Shown: positions 1 to 9,149, counted from the first letter of the stretch. The stretch is 64,000 nucleotides of DNA from Mycobacterium sp. IS-1590 (GCF_001500025.1 NZ_LQIW01000013.1:23153-87152), one strand, 5' to 3'. The notes: generated by a model from the sequence alone, not told the origin. Numbers and translations: made by a program.

Positions 1-209
1 GCGAACGTCTTCCAGTCGCGATTGGCTTGTTGGATCTCTGGGTGCGTGACGATTGACCAGAACGGGATCGGCGGTATGCCGGGGCGTCCCTCCGCTGCGG
101 GGTGAAGGTGGACCGGCCCGTGACGGCGCAACTCGGTGAAGACGTCGTGCGGAAATCCGTTCGTGTACAGCAGCGGATCGGTGAGGTCGACGTCCAATGT
201 CCGGGTCAT
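1..209 (-). CDS. Cytochrome P450, N-terminal fragment cut by the window edge
   Basis: The first 69 codons read MTRTLDVDLTDPLLYTNGFP and continue with an HDVFTELRRHGPVHLHP-type segment and FWSIVTHPEI. This is the usual opening of a bacterial class I P450 (substrate-recognition N-terminus before helix B). The haem-binding Cys and the I-helix lie outside the window, so substrate and subfamily cannot be told. Its ATG overlaps the TGA of the upstream tetR as ATGA, so the two are co-transcribed and probably translationally coupled. The product would be a haem monooxygenase needing a ferredoxin and a reductase; FprA in this window is one possible reductase (inference). Confidence 0.8.
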   Translation of the reverse strand, partial: MTRTLDVDLTDPLLYTNGFPHDVFTELRRHGPVHLHPAAEGRPGIPPIPFWSIVTHPEIQQANRDWKTF

Positions 210-844
210 GCATCCTCCTCGGTGCTGGTGCGTGCTGAGCAGCTCCGGACGACTTGTCGGACCAGCGCGCGTATGTCCGCCGCGTCTGTGGTCGCGCCGA
301 GAAGCAGCCTTCGGTAGACGAGCGCACCTGCGAGCATGTCGACGAGCATCTCAGCGTCTGTCGACCGCAGGATTTCCCCGCGTTGCCGTGCTCGTTCGAC
401 CGCGCCGATCGCCTGCCGACGCGATTGTGCGACAAAGGATTTCAATGTCTCACGAATGGCGCCGTCGTTCGCGGCCTCCGCGAGAAGAGGGGGAAGGAGT
501 GCCGCGATCTCCGGTTGGGTCAGAGTGTCCGCCATCCGCAGCGCGGCGGTGAGAAGATCATCGGCGAACGAGCCGGTGTCCACGTCTTCGGAAGGGCGCG
601 TGACGGCTGCCGCGGCGTGCTGGAAGAGCTCCTGCTTGCTGGCCCACCGGCGGTAGATCGAGCCTCGACCGACTCCTGCACGTGCTGCGATTCCCTCGAC
701 TGTTGCGCCTGCCCACCCCTTGGCTCCGACCTCGGCAATTGTGGCCTCGACGATCGCGGCGTCCAACCGGTCGTCGCGCGGGCGTCCGCGCCGAGGCGCT
801 TGGCGAACGGCCCGCACGTGCGCCGACGCTGCGGTGATTGCCAT
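206..844 (-). CDS. TetR-family repressor upstream of the P450
   Basis: 212 aa. Residues about 20-75 form the TetR DNA-binding domain (GRPRDDRLDAAIVEA, then an HTH with GATVEGIAARAGVGRGSIYR and the typical YRRW end). The rest is an alpha-helical ligand domain. The open frame extends upstream to 1009, but only the ATG at 844 avoids running back through the palindromes and the ssrA terminator, and it starts just before the conserved domain. It precedes and overlaps the P450, so it probably represses itself and the P450 through the palindromes at 856-899. Ligand unknown. Confidence 0.88.
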   Translation of the reverse strand: MAITAASAHVRAVRQAPRRGRPRDDRLDAAIVEATIAEVGAKGWAGATVEGIAARAGVGRGSIYRRWASKQELFQHAAAAVTRPSEDVDTGSFADDLLTAALRMADTLTQPEIAALLPPLLAEAANDGAIRETLKSFVAQSRRQAIGAVERARQRGEILRSTDAEMLVDMLAGALVYRRLLLGATTDAADIRALVRQVVRSCSARTSTEEDA

Positions 845-855
845 CACTCGATACT

Positions 856-869
856 GAACCGGATGGTTC
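856..869. promoter_or_regulatory. Inverted repeat, candidate TetR operator half-pair 1
   Basis: A perfect GAACC-ggat-GGTTC repeat lies 12 bases upstream of the tetR ATG, where a bound repressor would block transcription or its own leader. It shares the GAAC/GTTC ends with the longer palindrome at 882-899, suggesting one protein binds both. Confidence 0.5.
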
Positions 870-881
870 CGGAAATCAAGC

Positions 882-899
882 GTTCCGTAATTATGGAAC
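882..899. promoter_or_regulatory. 18-bp near-perfect palindrome, candidate TetR operator
   Basis: GTTCCGTAATTATGGAAC is a palindrome matching at 16 of 18 positions, 38 bases before the tetR start. AT-rich centres with GTTCC/GGAAC arms are common for TetR operators. It is the strongest candidate binding site for the adjacent regulator. Confidence 0.6.
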
Positions 900-970
900 T
901 GGGTTCTACGACACGTCGACGCCGGCGATCTGGGCGTTTCTTGGGGGTGCGGCGGCAAAATGCGGCCGCA

Positions 971-1002
971 ACGAAAACGGCCAGAGCGAATACGCTCTGG
1001 CC
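971..1002 (-). terminator. Rho-independent terminator of ssrA
   Basis: On the minus strand a perfect 10-bp stem GGCCAGAGCG / CGCTCTGGCC (979-988 and 993-1002) with a 4-base loop is followed by GTTTTCG. It lies 16 bases after the tmRNA 3' end and separates ssrA from the tetR-P450 unit. Confidence 0.85.
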
Positions 1003-1017
1003 CTTTCATTCTCGAAG

Positions 1018-1383
1018 TGGAGCTGCCGGGAATCGAACCCGGGTCCTACGGCGTTCCCTCAAGGCTTCTCCGTGCGCAGTTCGCTATGCCTCTACTCGGA
1101 TCTCCTGATCACGCGAACAAGTCAGGATGACGATCCCAGTCGCTGTTTGATGTCCCGATGAGTCCCGCGACCGGACCCACCGGTTTATCCCTCTAGCTGA
1201 TGCCAGACACCGGGTCGAGGGCTCTCCCGGGCTGACAGACTAGCTGTCGCTTAGGCAGCGAGAGCGTAGTCGCGCTGATTGGAATCGGCGCTTAATTGGT
1301 TGCAACGACGCTTACGGTGGTCTCTTGCCTGCACCGGCACGCTTCCCTTGATTCGACGCTCGAAGTCGAAACCGTTCAGCCCC
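1018..1383 (-). ncRNA. ssrA: tmRNA (SsrA)
   Basis: The minus strand starts GGGGCUGAACGG and ends with a tRNA-like TPsiC arm (GGGTTCGATTCCC) and CAGCUCCA. GGGGCUG pairs with CAGCUCC to form the acceptor stem. The internal reading frame GCC GAT TCC AAT CAG CGC GAC TAC GCT CTC GCT GCC TAA gives the tag ADSNQRDYALAA, one residue from the M. tuberculosis tag as I remember it (ADSHQRDYALAA). The 3' CCA is probably added after transcription, because the genome reads CTT there. It rescues stalled ribosomes together with SmpB, encoded about 4 kb away. The 112 bases upstream (1384-1495) hold only its promoter region; no clear -10 could be assigned. Confidence 0.96.
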
Positions 1384-1495
1384 TGTGTAGTTGTCTAACA
1401 ACGCGCCCGCCGAAGTACGGCAGGACATTTCATCCTACGCGACCTACAACACCACACACCACGCGTTTATGCCCGTGTCGGCCCAAAACCGCTGG

Positions 1496-2314
1496 TCAGA
1501 TCACGTAGTTGAGGTGATCGACGACACGCCTGCCGACCTCCTCGTCGCCGCCGTAAGCGATCGCGTCGTGATCCAACGCGACGCGCCCGCCGGCCAGCCG
1601 CGCGAACAGCAGCGCATCGAGCGTGATCGTCGCCGTGGGTTCAGCGTCGCCGAAGTCCTCGACGACCTTGCCTCGGCCCTCGACCGCGACGTTGATCGTC
1701 CTGGCCAGAGGCCCGGTCAGCTGGATGGATACCCGAGAGCCGTCGGGCGCCCCACCCAGTTTCCCGACCACAAAGCCCATACTGGCCGCCATTTCGTCGA
1801 GCGCGAACAGCGCGGGCGCCCCGGTCGGGTCGGATGCGGGCCGCCCGAGCGCATCGCGAATGTCGTGCTCGTGCATCCAGCAGTCGAAGATCCGCACCCG
1901 CATGAATCGGCCGTAACTGTCCGGGCCGGCCGGCGTCGCCGTCACCTGGTTCCAGTCGTCGTCGTTCAGCGCGGTCAGCGCCGCGCGACGCTCAGCGGTG
2001 ATGGCCCGGAAGCGGTCCAGCAACTCCGCGCCGCTGATCGTCCGCAACTCGAGCACCCACCGCTCGTTCAGCACACCGATGTCGTTGCGTACGTGCTCGA
2101 ATGACGACACGTCCACATCTGCCTCCGGGGTGTTCATCCCCGCCAACATCGATTCGGTGCCGACCATGTGGGCCGTCACGTCGTGCACCGTCCAGCCGGG
2201 CAGCGACGTCGCCGCTTCCCAGTCGGAGTCGGCCAGACCCGCCAACAAGCCTTCGATCGTGTGCCACTCGGCGAACAACGCATCGAGGACCGCGGTCTTG
2301 TCGAGCTTCGTCAC
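1496..2314 (-). CDS. Maleylpyruvate isomerase-family, mycothiol-dependent enzyme (TIGR03083 type)
   Basis: About 272 aa. The N-terminal DinB-like four-helix domain carries the family hallmark LPGWTVHDVTAHMVGTES (metal-ligand His) and RVRIFDCWMHEHDIRDALGRP (further His ligands). The last third resembles an SCP2-like C-terminal domain. Members are metal-dependent thiol transferases or isomerases using mycothiol; the substrate cannot be predicted. The frame is open to 2428, overlapping the upstream gene. GTG at 2314 (VTKLDK) is preferred and GTG at 2335 is possible; neither has a good SD. Confidence 0.75.
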   Translation of the reverse strand: MTKLDKTAVLDALFAEWHTIEGLLAGLADSDWEAATSLPGWTVHDVTAHMVGTESMLAGMNTPEADVDVSSFEHVRNDIGVLNERWVLELRTISGAELLDRFRAITAERRAALTALNDDDWNQVTATPAGPDSYGRFMRVRIFDCWMHEHDIRDALGRPASDPTGAPALFALDEMAASMGFVVGKLGGAPDGSRVSIQLTGPLARTINVAVEGRGKVVEDFGDAEPTATITLDALLFARLAGGRVALDHDAIAYGGDEEVGRRVVDHLNYVI

Positions 2315-2384
2315 CGGACGCGAGGGGCTGCTCACCGCCCGACCGTACCGCTCGTCACCGACCGCCGTGTACAGAACGTAGGCG

Positions 2385-4673
2385 CTACGGCGTGTCAGCG
2401 GCCAGGGGTTCCGCGGCATGATCGGCAAGCGCGGCGGGCAGCCCGAACAGGTATCCCTGAGCCAAGGAGCAGCCGGCGAGGAACACCGTCTCGGCCTGCT
2501 CGACGGTCTCGATGCCCTCGGCGATCACTTCAAGGCCCAACGGATCACACACCGCGATCACCGATCGGTACAGCGTCGCGGCCTGCGCGCGTTCTGGTCC
2601 GGCCAACAGGCTGCGGTCGAGCTTGACGATCTGAATGGGTAACGCGTGCAGGTAGGTCAGCGAGTTGTATCCGGCGCCGAAATCGTCCAGTGCCACCTTG
2701 ACCCCAATGGCGTTGAGCCGCCGTATTTGTGAAGCCGCCTCGTCGAGGTCGACGATCGGCACGGTCTCGGTGATCTCCAGCGTCAACCGGCTGGGCGCCA
2801 TGCCGTAGCGCGCCAACGTAGCTGCCACCACGTCACGGAACTCGCCGTCGCGCAGGCGTGCCGCCCCGATGTTGACCTGCAGATCGAGACCCCCACCGGC
2901 CGCGGCAACTTGCCGGCAACTCAGATCCAGCACCATCGCGTCGAAGGCATCGCCGAGCCCCGCAGCCTCCGCGGCGGCGACGAACGTCTCGGGTGGAATC
3001 TGCGTGCCGTCGGGCGCGGTCCACCTCGCCAGCGCCTCGAAGGCGACCGGAGTCTCCTCGGGCAGCCGAACGATGGGCTGATAGACCAGGCCGAACCCGG
3101 CCGGCGGACCACCGTCGGCGTTTCGTAACGCGGTGGGAAAGTCCACCGCCCGGCCGGTCATCGACGGGTAAACGACGGCGATGTCTTTGCCCAGGCGCTT
3201 GCCCTCATACATCGAGTGGTCGGCCTTGCGCAGCAGATCGTCCGGGGTCTGGCTGTCTTCGTCGGCTTCCAGCCGAACCAGGCCCATGCTCGCACGGATC
3301 CGCACGCTCGAGCCGTGCACGGCGAACGGCTCCCGAAGCGCCGCCTGGATGCGGCCGGCGACGACTTCAGGTGCCGCCGCGTCGCTGTTGATCAGAATGG
3401 CGAACTCGTCACCGCCGATGCGTGCCAGGGTGTCGGTACCCCGCACACATCGACGGAGGCGTTCGCCCACGGCACGCAGCAGCTCGTCACCGCCCGCGTG
3501 CCCGAACCGATCGTTGACGTCCTTGAAGTCGTCGAGGTCTACGAAGATCAGAACGAAACCGCCTCTGGCAGAAGCGGTTTGGAGTTCCTTGCCGAAGAAT
3601 AGCCGGTTCGGCAGCCCGGTCAACGCGTCGTGATGCACCTGGTGCGCGAGCAGCCGCTGAGCGTCGAACAGCCGCACCGTCAACCTGTGCTGCGCGCGCA
3701 TCGCGAAGGCCTGGCGCGCCGCGACGAGCAGAACCATCAGCACCGCCCCGACGACCAGCACCGCGTCGAGCTCCCGATCGATCAGCACGTGGTAGCCGTA
3801 AAGCATTGCAATACCGGCGAATCCGGCAAACGGCAGGATCAACTGCACCCAGTCCATCACCCGATCGCCGGCCTGAGCGGCGGCCTCCGACAGGGGCACC
3901 GGTTCGGCCAGTGCGTAGATCACCAGCACCAGCCCGAGAATGAACGCGCCGCCGCCCCACAAGTCACCGTTGTGCAAGCCGACGGTCCGGAAATAGGCCA
4001 CCATCCGGTCGGCGGACGCGAGCAACATGACCCCGCCGGTCAACAGCAGACACTCCGCCCGATGTGGCCGCCCCGGCCGGTAGAGACTGGCGAAGAAGAC
4101 CCCCGCCACCACCGCGCACAGCTGGAGCAGCGAATAGGTCACCAGGATCGGGGGATTGTCCGACCGGGGGAACGCCGCTGCGGCCAGTGCCCCGTATCCG
4201 GCCAGGTAGGACAGCAGCGAAAACGAGATCGCCGCCACGATCGCGTCGAGGACGGACGCGACGAGCGAGTACTGATGCACCGGGTCGGGGGTGGTGCTGC
4301 GCCCGACTCCGACGCGCCCGAGCACCACCACCGCCGTGAAAATGAGCACCGCGGGAAGCAGATACGCCACGGTCTCCCTGCCGCCGGCCACTCGACCGGG
4401 ATCAGAGCCGCCGCCCGTCCACCACAGCAGCTCACCGATGAGCCAGCTCAGGCACGACGCAGCGATGAGGACTCGCCACCATCGGGACGGGCCGTCGACC
4501 TTGCGGGCAACCATGAAGCCGCGGACGACGATCACCGCGCCCAGGACCGCCTGCACCGCGATCATCCCCGCCTCGGCGCGGTCGTATCCCCACGGGGCCA
4601 GCGCGTTCACCACGACCAGCAGCAGCAGGGCCACCACGACGCCGTAACGCCAACGATGACCCCTGAGCGACAC
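2385..4673 (-). CDS. Membrane GGDEF-EAL protein (c-di-GMP cyclase/phosphodiesterase)
   Basis: 762 aa, GTG start (VSLRGHRW). Residues about 10-330 hold roughly nine hydrophobic segments forming a membrane sensor with no recognised name. The GGDEF domain follows (signature RIGGDEFAIL, GGDEF at 420-424), then an EAL domain (FEALARW, EAL at 546-548; DDFGAGYNSL loop; E in ITETVP; KLDRSLL; EGIET). Both signatures are intact, so synthesis and breakdown of c-di-GMP are both possible. The EAL loop has N where DDFGAGYSSL is usual. A GAF-GGDEF-EAL protein is known in mycobacteria (DcpA/Rv1354c type); this membrane version is different. It is separated by 79 bases from the upstream eamA gene. Confidence 0.9.
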   Translation of the reverse strand: MSLRGHRWRYGVVVALLLLVVVNALAPWGYDRAEAGMIAVQAVLGAVIVVRGFMVARKVDGPSRWWRVLIAASCLSWLIGELLWWTGGGSDPGRVAGGRETVAYLLPAVLIFTAVVVLGRVGVGRSTTPDPVHQYSLVASVLDAIVAAISFSLLSYLAGYGALAAAAFPRSDNPPILVTYSLLQLCAVVAGVFFASLYRPGRPHRAECLLLTGGVMLLASADRMVAYFRTVGLHNGDLWGGGAFILGLVLVIYALAEPVPLSEAAAQAGDRVMDWVQLILPFAGFAGIAMLYGYHVLIDRELDAVLVVGAVLMVLLVAARQAFAMRAQHRLTVRLFDAQRLLAHQVHHDALTGLPNRLFFGKELQTASARGGFVLIFVDLDDFKDVNDRFGHAGGDELLRAVGERLRRCVRGTDTLARIGGDEFAILINSDAAAPEVVAGRIQAALREPFAVHGSSVRIRASMGLVRLEADEDSQTPDDLLRKADHSMYEGKRLGKDIAVVYPSMTGRAVDFPTALRNADGGPPAGFGLVYQPIVRLPEETPVAFEALARWTAPDGTQIPPETFVAAAEAAGLGDAFDAMVLDLSCRQVAAAGGGLDLQVNIGAARLRDGEFRDVVAATLARYGMAPSRLTLEITETVPIVDLDEAASQIRRLNAIGVKVALDDFGAGYNSLTYLHALPIQIVKLDRSLLAGPERAQAATLYRSVIAVCDPLGLEVIAEGIETVEQAETVFLAGCSLAQGYLFGLPAALADHAAEPLAADTP

Positions 4674-4752
4674 GCCTTCCCCGCCTTTCCGTTCGTCATG
4701 ATGCCTTATGCAGCGAAGTGCTTATACCGGCTCGGCCCAATTTCCGTGTTGA

Positions 4753-5598
4753 TCAACCGGCGGCGATCATGGCCACCGCAGCGAGCGCCAACACCATGCC
4801 GAGCGCCTGCCAACGCGTCACCCGCTCCCGCAGCACCACGATCGCGAGCAACACCGTCGCCGCCGGGTACAACGACATCAGCACGCCCGCAAGCGACAAC
4901 AACGCCGCCTGAAGTGCCAGCAGCATCGCGATGTTCGCGCCGACGTCGAGGAACGCCGCCAGCACCGCCAGCTTCAGCGGGTTGCCCGACGGCGGTCGCA
5001 GGTTGCGGCTCAGCAGCGCAATGACGACCACCAGCCCCGTCGCCGACGCACGCGCGAACACCAGCGGCCACAGCTTGGCTTCCACCGGCGCCTGGTCGAT
5101 CAACACGAAGTTCAACCCGAACGCCACGCCGGACCCGATCGTCAACCAGGCCACCGTCGGGGTGAACCGGTGCTCAGTGAAGTCCTCGTCAGAGGCTTCC
5201 CGGCTGACCAGCACCACCGCGATCAACGCCAGAACGACGCCCACGCCGGCGAGCAGCCCCGGCCGCTCCCCCAGCGCCAGCCCGAATCCCACCGGGATAC
5301 CGGCAACCAGGATCGCGGTGAGCGGGGACACCACCGAGATCGGACCCGAACCCAGGGCCGCGTAGAACCACCACACCCCGAACGCCTGCGACACCCCGCA
5401 CAACACGCCCCAGAGCACCGCGCCCTGCGACACGACCCCGCCGATCGGGACCGCCAGCGCCGCGAGCACGACCAGCGCGATCGGGTAGGAGACCAGCACG
5501 ACCCGCAGCGCGGCGACCCGGCGCGAGGCCAGTCCGCCGACGAAGTCGCTGATCCCGTAGCCCAGCGCTGACGCCAGCGCCAGCGCGACTCCGATCAG
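4753..5598 (-). CDS. EamA/DMT-family transporter with probable CTG start
   Basis: About 281 aa with ten hydrophobic helices in two EamA repeats, as in drug/metabolite exporters. Substrate unknown. The first ATG/GTG/TTG in frame (GTG 5499) would remove the first helix. The frame continues upstream as [20 protein letters not shown], a normal EamA N-terminus, and is blocked by an in-frame TGA 12 codons before 5598. No ATG, GTG or TTG lies between that TGA and 5499. The only plausible codon is CTG at 5598, sharing bases with the smpB stop (CTGA) and preceded by AAGGG. It is the last gene of the prfB-to-smpB cluster. Confidence 0.8.
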   Translation of the reverse strand: MIGVALALASALGYGISDFVGGLASRRVAALRVVLVSYPIALVVLAALAVPIGGVVSQGAVLWGVLCGVSQAFGVWWFYAALGSGPISVVSPLTAILVAGIPVGFGLALGERPGLLAGVGVVLALIAVVLVSREASDEDFTEHRFTPTVAWLTIGSGVAFGLNFVLIDQAPVEAKLWPLVFARASATGLVVVIALLSRNLRPPSGNPLKLAVLAAFLDVGANIAMLLALQAALLSLAGVLMSLYPAATVLLAIVVLRERVTRWQALGMVLALAAVAMIAAG

Positions 5599-6101
5599 GT
5601 CATGCCCTTGGCGCGGCGCCCCAGCTCACGGGTGATCTCGCGCTGCGCGTCCCGACGCGCCAAATCCTGCCGCTTGTCGCGGGCCTCTTTACCGCGGGCC
5701 AGCGCAAGTTCCACCTTCACCTTCCCGTCGGTGAAGTACAGCGACAGCGGCACGAGCGTGAGATTGCCGTCGCGGATGCGGCCGATCAACTGATCGATCT
5801 GCCTGCGGTGCAACAACAGCTTCCGGTTGCGCCGCGGCACGTGGTTGGTCCAGCTGCCGTGGTGATACTCGGGGATGTGGACGTTGCGCAGCCACACCTC
5901 GCCGTCGTCGACGGTGGCGAAGGCGTCGGCCAGCGACGCCTGCCCGTCGCGCAGGCTCTTCACCTCCGTGCCGACCAGCTGGATACCCGCCTCGAACGTC
6001 TCCAAGATCGAATAGTTGTGGCGCGCTTTGCGATTGGTCGCAACGACTTTGTTGTTGCTGGACCGGGACGGGTCGGCTTTCCTGGCGCCCTGTTTTGGCA
6101 T
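5595..6101 (-). CDS. smpB: SsrA-binding protein SmpB
   Basis: 168 aa, starting [15 protein letters not shown]. The oligonucleotide-binding barrel carries the family motifs [30 protein letters not shown] and [11 protein letters not shown]. The basic C-terminal tail ([19 protein letters not shown]) enters the decoding centre of stalled ribosomes. SmpB delivers tmRNA, encoded at 1018-1383. The ATG at 6101 has AAGG upstream and lies 2 bases after the ftsX stop. The open frame continues upstream but without homology. Confidence 0.97.
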   Translation of the reverse strand: MPKQGARKADPSRSSNNKVVATNRKARHNYSILETFEAGIQLVGTEVKSLRDGQASLADAFATVDDGEVWLRNVHIPEYHHGSWTNHVPRRNRKLLLHRRQIDQLIGRIRDGNLTLVPLSLYFTDGKVKVELALARGKEARDKRQDLARRDAQREITRELGRRAKGMT

Positions 6102-6103
6102 GG

Positions 6104-7000
6104 CTACCTTCGTATGTACAGGCGCAGCGTGACATAAGCGGTGATGCCCGACATCGCCAAGCCCAGGAACAGCATCAGCGGAGCGCTGAAGTACAGCACG
6201 TCGGCATAGTCCACCTTGGCGATCAGATTCGCTTGATAGAACTGGTTCAACGCGTTCTCCAGGAACAGCGCCCGTACCACTATCAGGCCGATGATCGCGA
6301 TCACCACGCCTATCAAGGCCGCAAGCATCGCCTCCACGAGGAACGGCAACTGGGTGTACCAACGACTGGCCCCGACCAGACGCATGATGCCTATCTCGGT
6401 GCGTCTGGTGTACGCCGCGACTTGAACCATGTTGGCTATCAACAGGACCGCGCCGACCGCTTGAACCAACGCCACCGCGAACGCGGCGTTGCTGATGCCG
6501 TCGAGTACGGCGAACAGGCGGTCGATCAGCTCCTTCTGATTGAGCACGTTGAGCACACCGGGCCGGCCGACCATCGCCTCGTCGAATTCCTTGTGCTGCT
6601 CGGGATCTTCGAGCTTGACGATGAACGACGCCGGAAACGCATCGCGCCCAGCGACGTCCTTGTACTGCGGGAACTTCGTGATCGCATCCTCGTAGGCCTC
6701 ATCGCGATTGAGGAACCGCACCGAGCGCACGTCGTCACGGTCCTCGATCTGCTGGCGCAGCGCCTTGCACGGGTCGGCGTCACACGACGGGTCGTTGGCC
6801 GAGACGTCGTTGGTCAAAAAGACCTGGCTCTCGACGCGGTCGAGGTAGATGTTGCGGGACTGGTCTGCCAGCCGGACGACGAGCAGGCCGCCGCCGAACA
6901 GGCCGATCGAGATGGCGGTGGTCAGGATCATCGCCACGGTCATGGTGACGTTGCGACGAAATCCCGTGAGGACTTCGTTGATCAGGAAGCCGAAGCGCAC
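6104..7000 (-). CDS. ftsX: Cell division protein FtsX
   Basis: 298 aa, GTG start sharing one base with the ftsE stop (TAGTG). Topology is the FtsX type: cytoplasmic N-terminus, a helix at about 20-45, an extracellular domain of about 120 residues with the Cys pair SCDADPC seen in mycobacterial FtsX, then three C-terminal helices. It is the membrane partner of FtsE and transmits ATP hydrolysis to periplasmic peptidoglycan hydrolases (RipC in mycobacteria). Confidence 0.97.
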   Translation of the reverse strand: MRFGFLINEVLTGFRRNVTMTVAMILTTAISIGLFGGGLLVVRLADQSRNIYLDRVESQVFLTNDVSANDPSCDADPCKALRQQIEDRDDVRSVRFLNRDEAYEDAITKFPQYKDVAGRDAFPASFIVKLEDPEQHKEFDEAMVGRPGVLNVLNQKELIDRLFAVLDGISNAAFAVALVQAVGAVLLIANMVQVAAYTRRTEIGIMRLVGASRWYTQLPFLVEAMLAALIGVVIAIIGLIVVRALFLENALNQFYQANLIAKVDYADVLYFSAPLMLFLGLAMSGITAYVTLRLYIRR

Positions 7001-7692
7001 TAGCGATCCATTCCGTAGACGCCGCGCTGCTCGTCGCGAATCAGCCGGCCGAGTTCGAGTTCGACGACCCGCTGGCGCATTGAGTCGACGATGTGGTGGT
7101 CGTGGGTGGCCATCAACACCGTGGTCCCGGTGCGGTTGATCCGCTCGAGCAGATCCATGATGTCCTTGCTGGTCTCCGGGTCCAGGTTGCCGGTGGGCTC
7201 GTCGGCGAGCAGCACCAGCGGCCGGTTGACGAATGCCCGGGCGATCGCGACTCGCTGCTGTTCGCCACCGGACAGCTCGGCGGGCAGCCGATTGGCCTTA
7301 CCCGACAAGCCGACCATCTCCAGCACGTCGGGCACCACCCGGTTGATGGTCTCGGCGCGCTTTCCGATGACCTCGAGGGCGAAAGCGACGTTTTCGAAGA
7401 CGGTCTTCTGCTGCAGCAGCCGGAAGTCCTGGAACACGCAGCCGATCACCTGGCGCAGGCTGGGGATGTGGCGTCCGGGCAGCTTGTTGACGTGGAACTT
7501 CGACACCTGGATGTCGCCGTGGGTCGGAGTCTCCTCGGCCAGCAGCAGCCGCATGAACGTCGACTTGCCCGAACCCGACGGCCCGATGAGGAAGACGAAC
7601 TCACCCTTGTCGATCTTGACCGACACGTTGTCGAGCGCGGGCCGCGCCGACGACTTGTACTGCTTGGTCACGTTGTTGAGGGTGATCATCAC
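7000..7692 (-). CDS. ftsE: Cell division ATP-binding protein FtsE
   Basis: 230 aa ABC ATPase. Walker [10 protein letters not shown] (about 38-46), Q-loop around VFQDFRLL, signature [14 protein letters not shown], Walker B LVLLADEP, and H-loop MATHDHHIV. It starts [15 protein letters not shown]. It pairs with FtsX, with which it overlaps by one base. The preceding Thr/Pro-rich gene ends 33 bases upstream, so the whole cluster is likely one transcript. Confidence 0.97.
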   Translation of the reverse strand: MMITLNNVTKQYKSSARPALDNVSVKIDKGEFVFLIGPSGSGKSTFMRLLLAEETPTHGDIQVSKFHVNKLPGRHIPSLRQVIGCVFQDFRLLQQKTVFENVAFALEVIGKRAETINRVVPDVLEMVGLSGKANRLPAELSGGEQQRVAIARAFVNRPLVLLADEPTGNLDPETSKDIMDLLERINRTGTTVLMATHDHHIVDSMRQRVVELELGRLIRDEQRGVYGMDR

Positions 7693-7725
7693 GGCACGCC
7701 AGTGTAGCGGGGAAGCACAGGCGGC

Positions 7726-8172
7726 CTAGCTGGGCGGAGTCGCCGGTGGCGGCACCAGTTGCGGGAGCGGCGGTAGCAGGGGCTCCTGGGTGGTCGGCGG
7801 CGCCTGCTCGGGGGCGATGGTCTGGGTGGTCGCCGGTCGCGGCCCCCAGCCGTCGGGGTCGATCACCGTCGTGGTCGGAGTCGGGCTGGTCGTCGTGGTT
7901 TCGGTCGGGCTCGTCGTGGTGGTTGTGGTCGGGGTCGTCGTCGTGGTCGTGGTCGTGGGTTCGGTGGTCCGGCGCACGTTGGTGCGCGGCACCCAGGTGT
8001 AGTTCGGGTCCGGTACGAAGCCGGGCGGGACCACCGCAGGCGCGGGTGCGGGCGCTTCGGGGGGTTTGGCCTCAAACGTCTGATTCACCCAGAACAGCGC
8101 GACGAACGCCGCGATGAGCACCACCGTCGACACTCGCATCCGGCCGAAACGGGCCGTCAGCCAATGCCTCAC
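7726..8172 (-). CDS. Thr/Pro-rich single-pass membrane protein (Rv3103c-like)
   Basis: 148 aa, GTG start overlapping the mscS stop (GTGA). One N-terminal helix (MRVSTVVLIAAFVALFWV, about 12-28) is followed by an Ala/Pro segment, a long Thr-rich run (about 70-105) and a Pro-rich tail, presumably outside the membrane in the cell wall. No enzymatic domain. The position between mscS and ftsE matches Rv3103c, a proline-rich membrane protein of unknown role. The context hints at a link to cell envelope or division, but nothing in the sequence proves it. Confidence 0.85.
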   Translation of the reverse strand: MRHWLTARFGRMRVSTVVLIAAFVALFWVNQTFEAKPPEAPAPAPAVVPPGFVPDPNYTWVPRTNVRRTTEPTTTTTTTTPTTTTTTSPTETTTTSPTPTTTVIDPDGWGPRPATTQTIAPEQAPPTTQEPLLPPLPQLVPPPATPPS

Positions 8173-9149
8173 TTCTTCTGCTCCGCCGAACCCTGTGTTT
8201 CCTGTTCGGCTCCGCCGGCTGTCGCCGGGTGGACGATGGCACCCACCATCGGCGTGGCCCCATCGGCCGGTGACACGATCCCCGCCCGGCGCAAAGCGGC
8301 AATCACCAGGACCCGGATGCGCCGGCCGACCTCGAACTGCTTGCCAGGAAGTGTGCGCGCGACCATCCGCAGGTTCACCGTCTCGAGCCCGATGCTCTCG
8401 ACCCCCATCAGCTGTGGCGCGTCGAGCATGAGTGCGCTGAGTTCGGGATCGTCGGTCGCGTTCTGCGCGACGTTGTGCAGGAGATCGTTGACCTCGTTGA
8501 GGTCCGAGCCCGTCGGCACCGGAATGTCGATGACGGCACGCGCCCAGTCCTTCGACAGGTTCAGCGATCGAACGATGTTGCCGTTGGGGATGGTGTACAT
8601 CTCGCCTTCGGCGGTGCGGAGTTTGGTCACCCGCAGCGTGACTTCTTCGACCGTCCCCAGCGACTCCTCCGGCGCACCGACCATGCTGAGCTGCACCAGA
8701 TCACCGAAGCCGTACTGCCTCTCGGTGATGATGAAGAAACCGGCCAGCAGGTCCTGGACCACTTTCTGCGCACCGAAACCCAGCGCGGCGCCCAGCACCG
8801 CGGCGGGCGCGACCAGCGACCCGATCGGGATCGCGAGCGTCTCGGTGATCTGGACCGCCACGATGACGAACAACAACGCGACGGTCACCCACGAGATCAC
8901 CGACGCGACGGCCTGACGGTGTTTGGTGCTCTCCGAACGGACCAGCTGATCGCTTTCCAGGTATTCGGCGTCGATGCGGGTCACGATCCGCCGCGCCGCC
9001 CAGTTGATGAACCGCGCCGCCAGCAGACCGCCGATCAACAACAGTGCGATCGTCACACCGCGGTCGAGGATCCAGTTGCCGATGTTGCCCTGCCAGAAGC
9101 CCTCCCAGCGCTCCCCCAGGGATAAAGCGATCAGGTTGTCATCCATCAT
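8169..9149 (-). CDS. MscS-family mechanosensitive ion channel
   Basis: 326 aa. Three to four N-terminal membrane segments; the pore-lining helix is near [30 protein letters not shown], a typical MscS TM3 with Ala/Gly packing. The beta domain follows ([24 protein letters not shown]) and then the alpha/beta cytoplasmic cage. It would open on membrane tension after osmotic downshock. The start (ATG 9149, or 9146) overlaps the 3' end of prfB. Corresponds to Rv3104c by position. Confidence 0.92.
   Translation of the reverse strand: MMDDNLIALSLGERWEGFWQGNIGNWILDRGVTIALLLIGGLLAARFINWAARRIVTRIDAEYLESDQLVRSESTKHRQAVASVISWVTVALLFVIVAVQITETLAIPIGSLVAPAAVLGAALGFGAQKVVQDLLAGFFIITERQYGFGDLVQLSMVGAPEESLGTVEEVTLRVTKLRTAEGEMYTIPNGNIVRSLNLSKDWARAVIDIPVPTGSDLNEVNDLLHNVAQNATDDPELSALMLDAPQLMGVESIGLETVNLRMVARTLPGKQFEVGRRIRVLVIAALRRAGIVSPADGATPMVGAIVHPATAGGAEQETQGSAEQKK

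Noticed and set aside
845..1009. 55-residue N-terminal extension of the first TetR
   Set aside because: It would run through both palindromes and the ssrA terminator and has no TetR similarity.
3630..5024. 464-codon plus-strand frame rich in His/Gln/Arg
   Set aside because: Antisense to the GGDEF-EAL membrane region and eamA; typical artefact of hydrophobic genes read backwards.
7860..7980. Simple-sequence repeat that resembles a minisatellite or CRISPR-like array
   Set aside because: It is the coding run for the Thr-rich stretch (ACC/ACG codons); units are not spaced by unique sequence.
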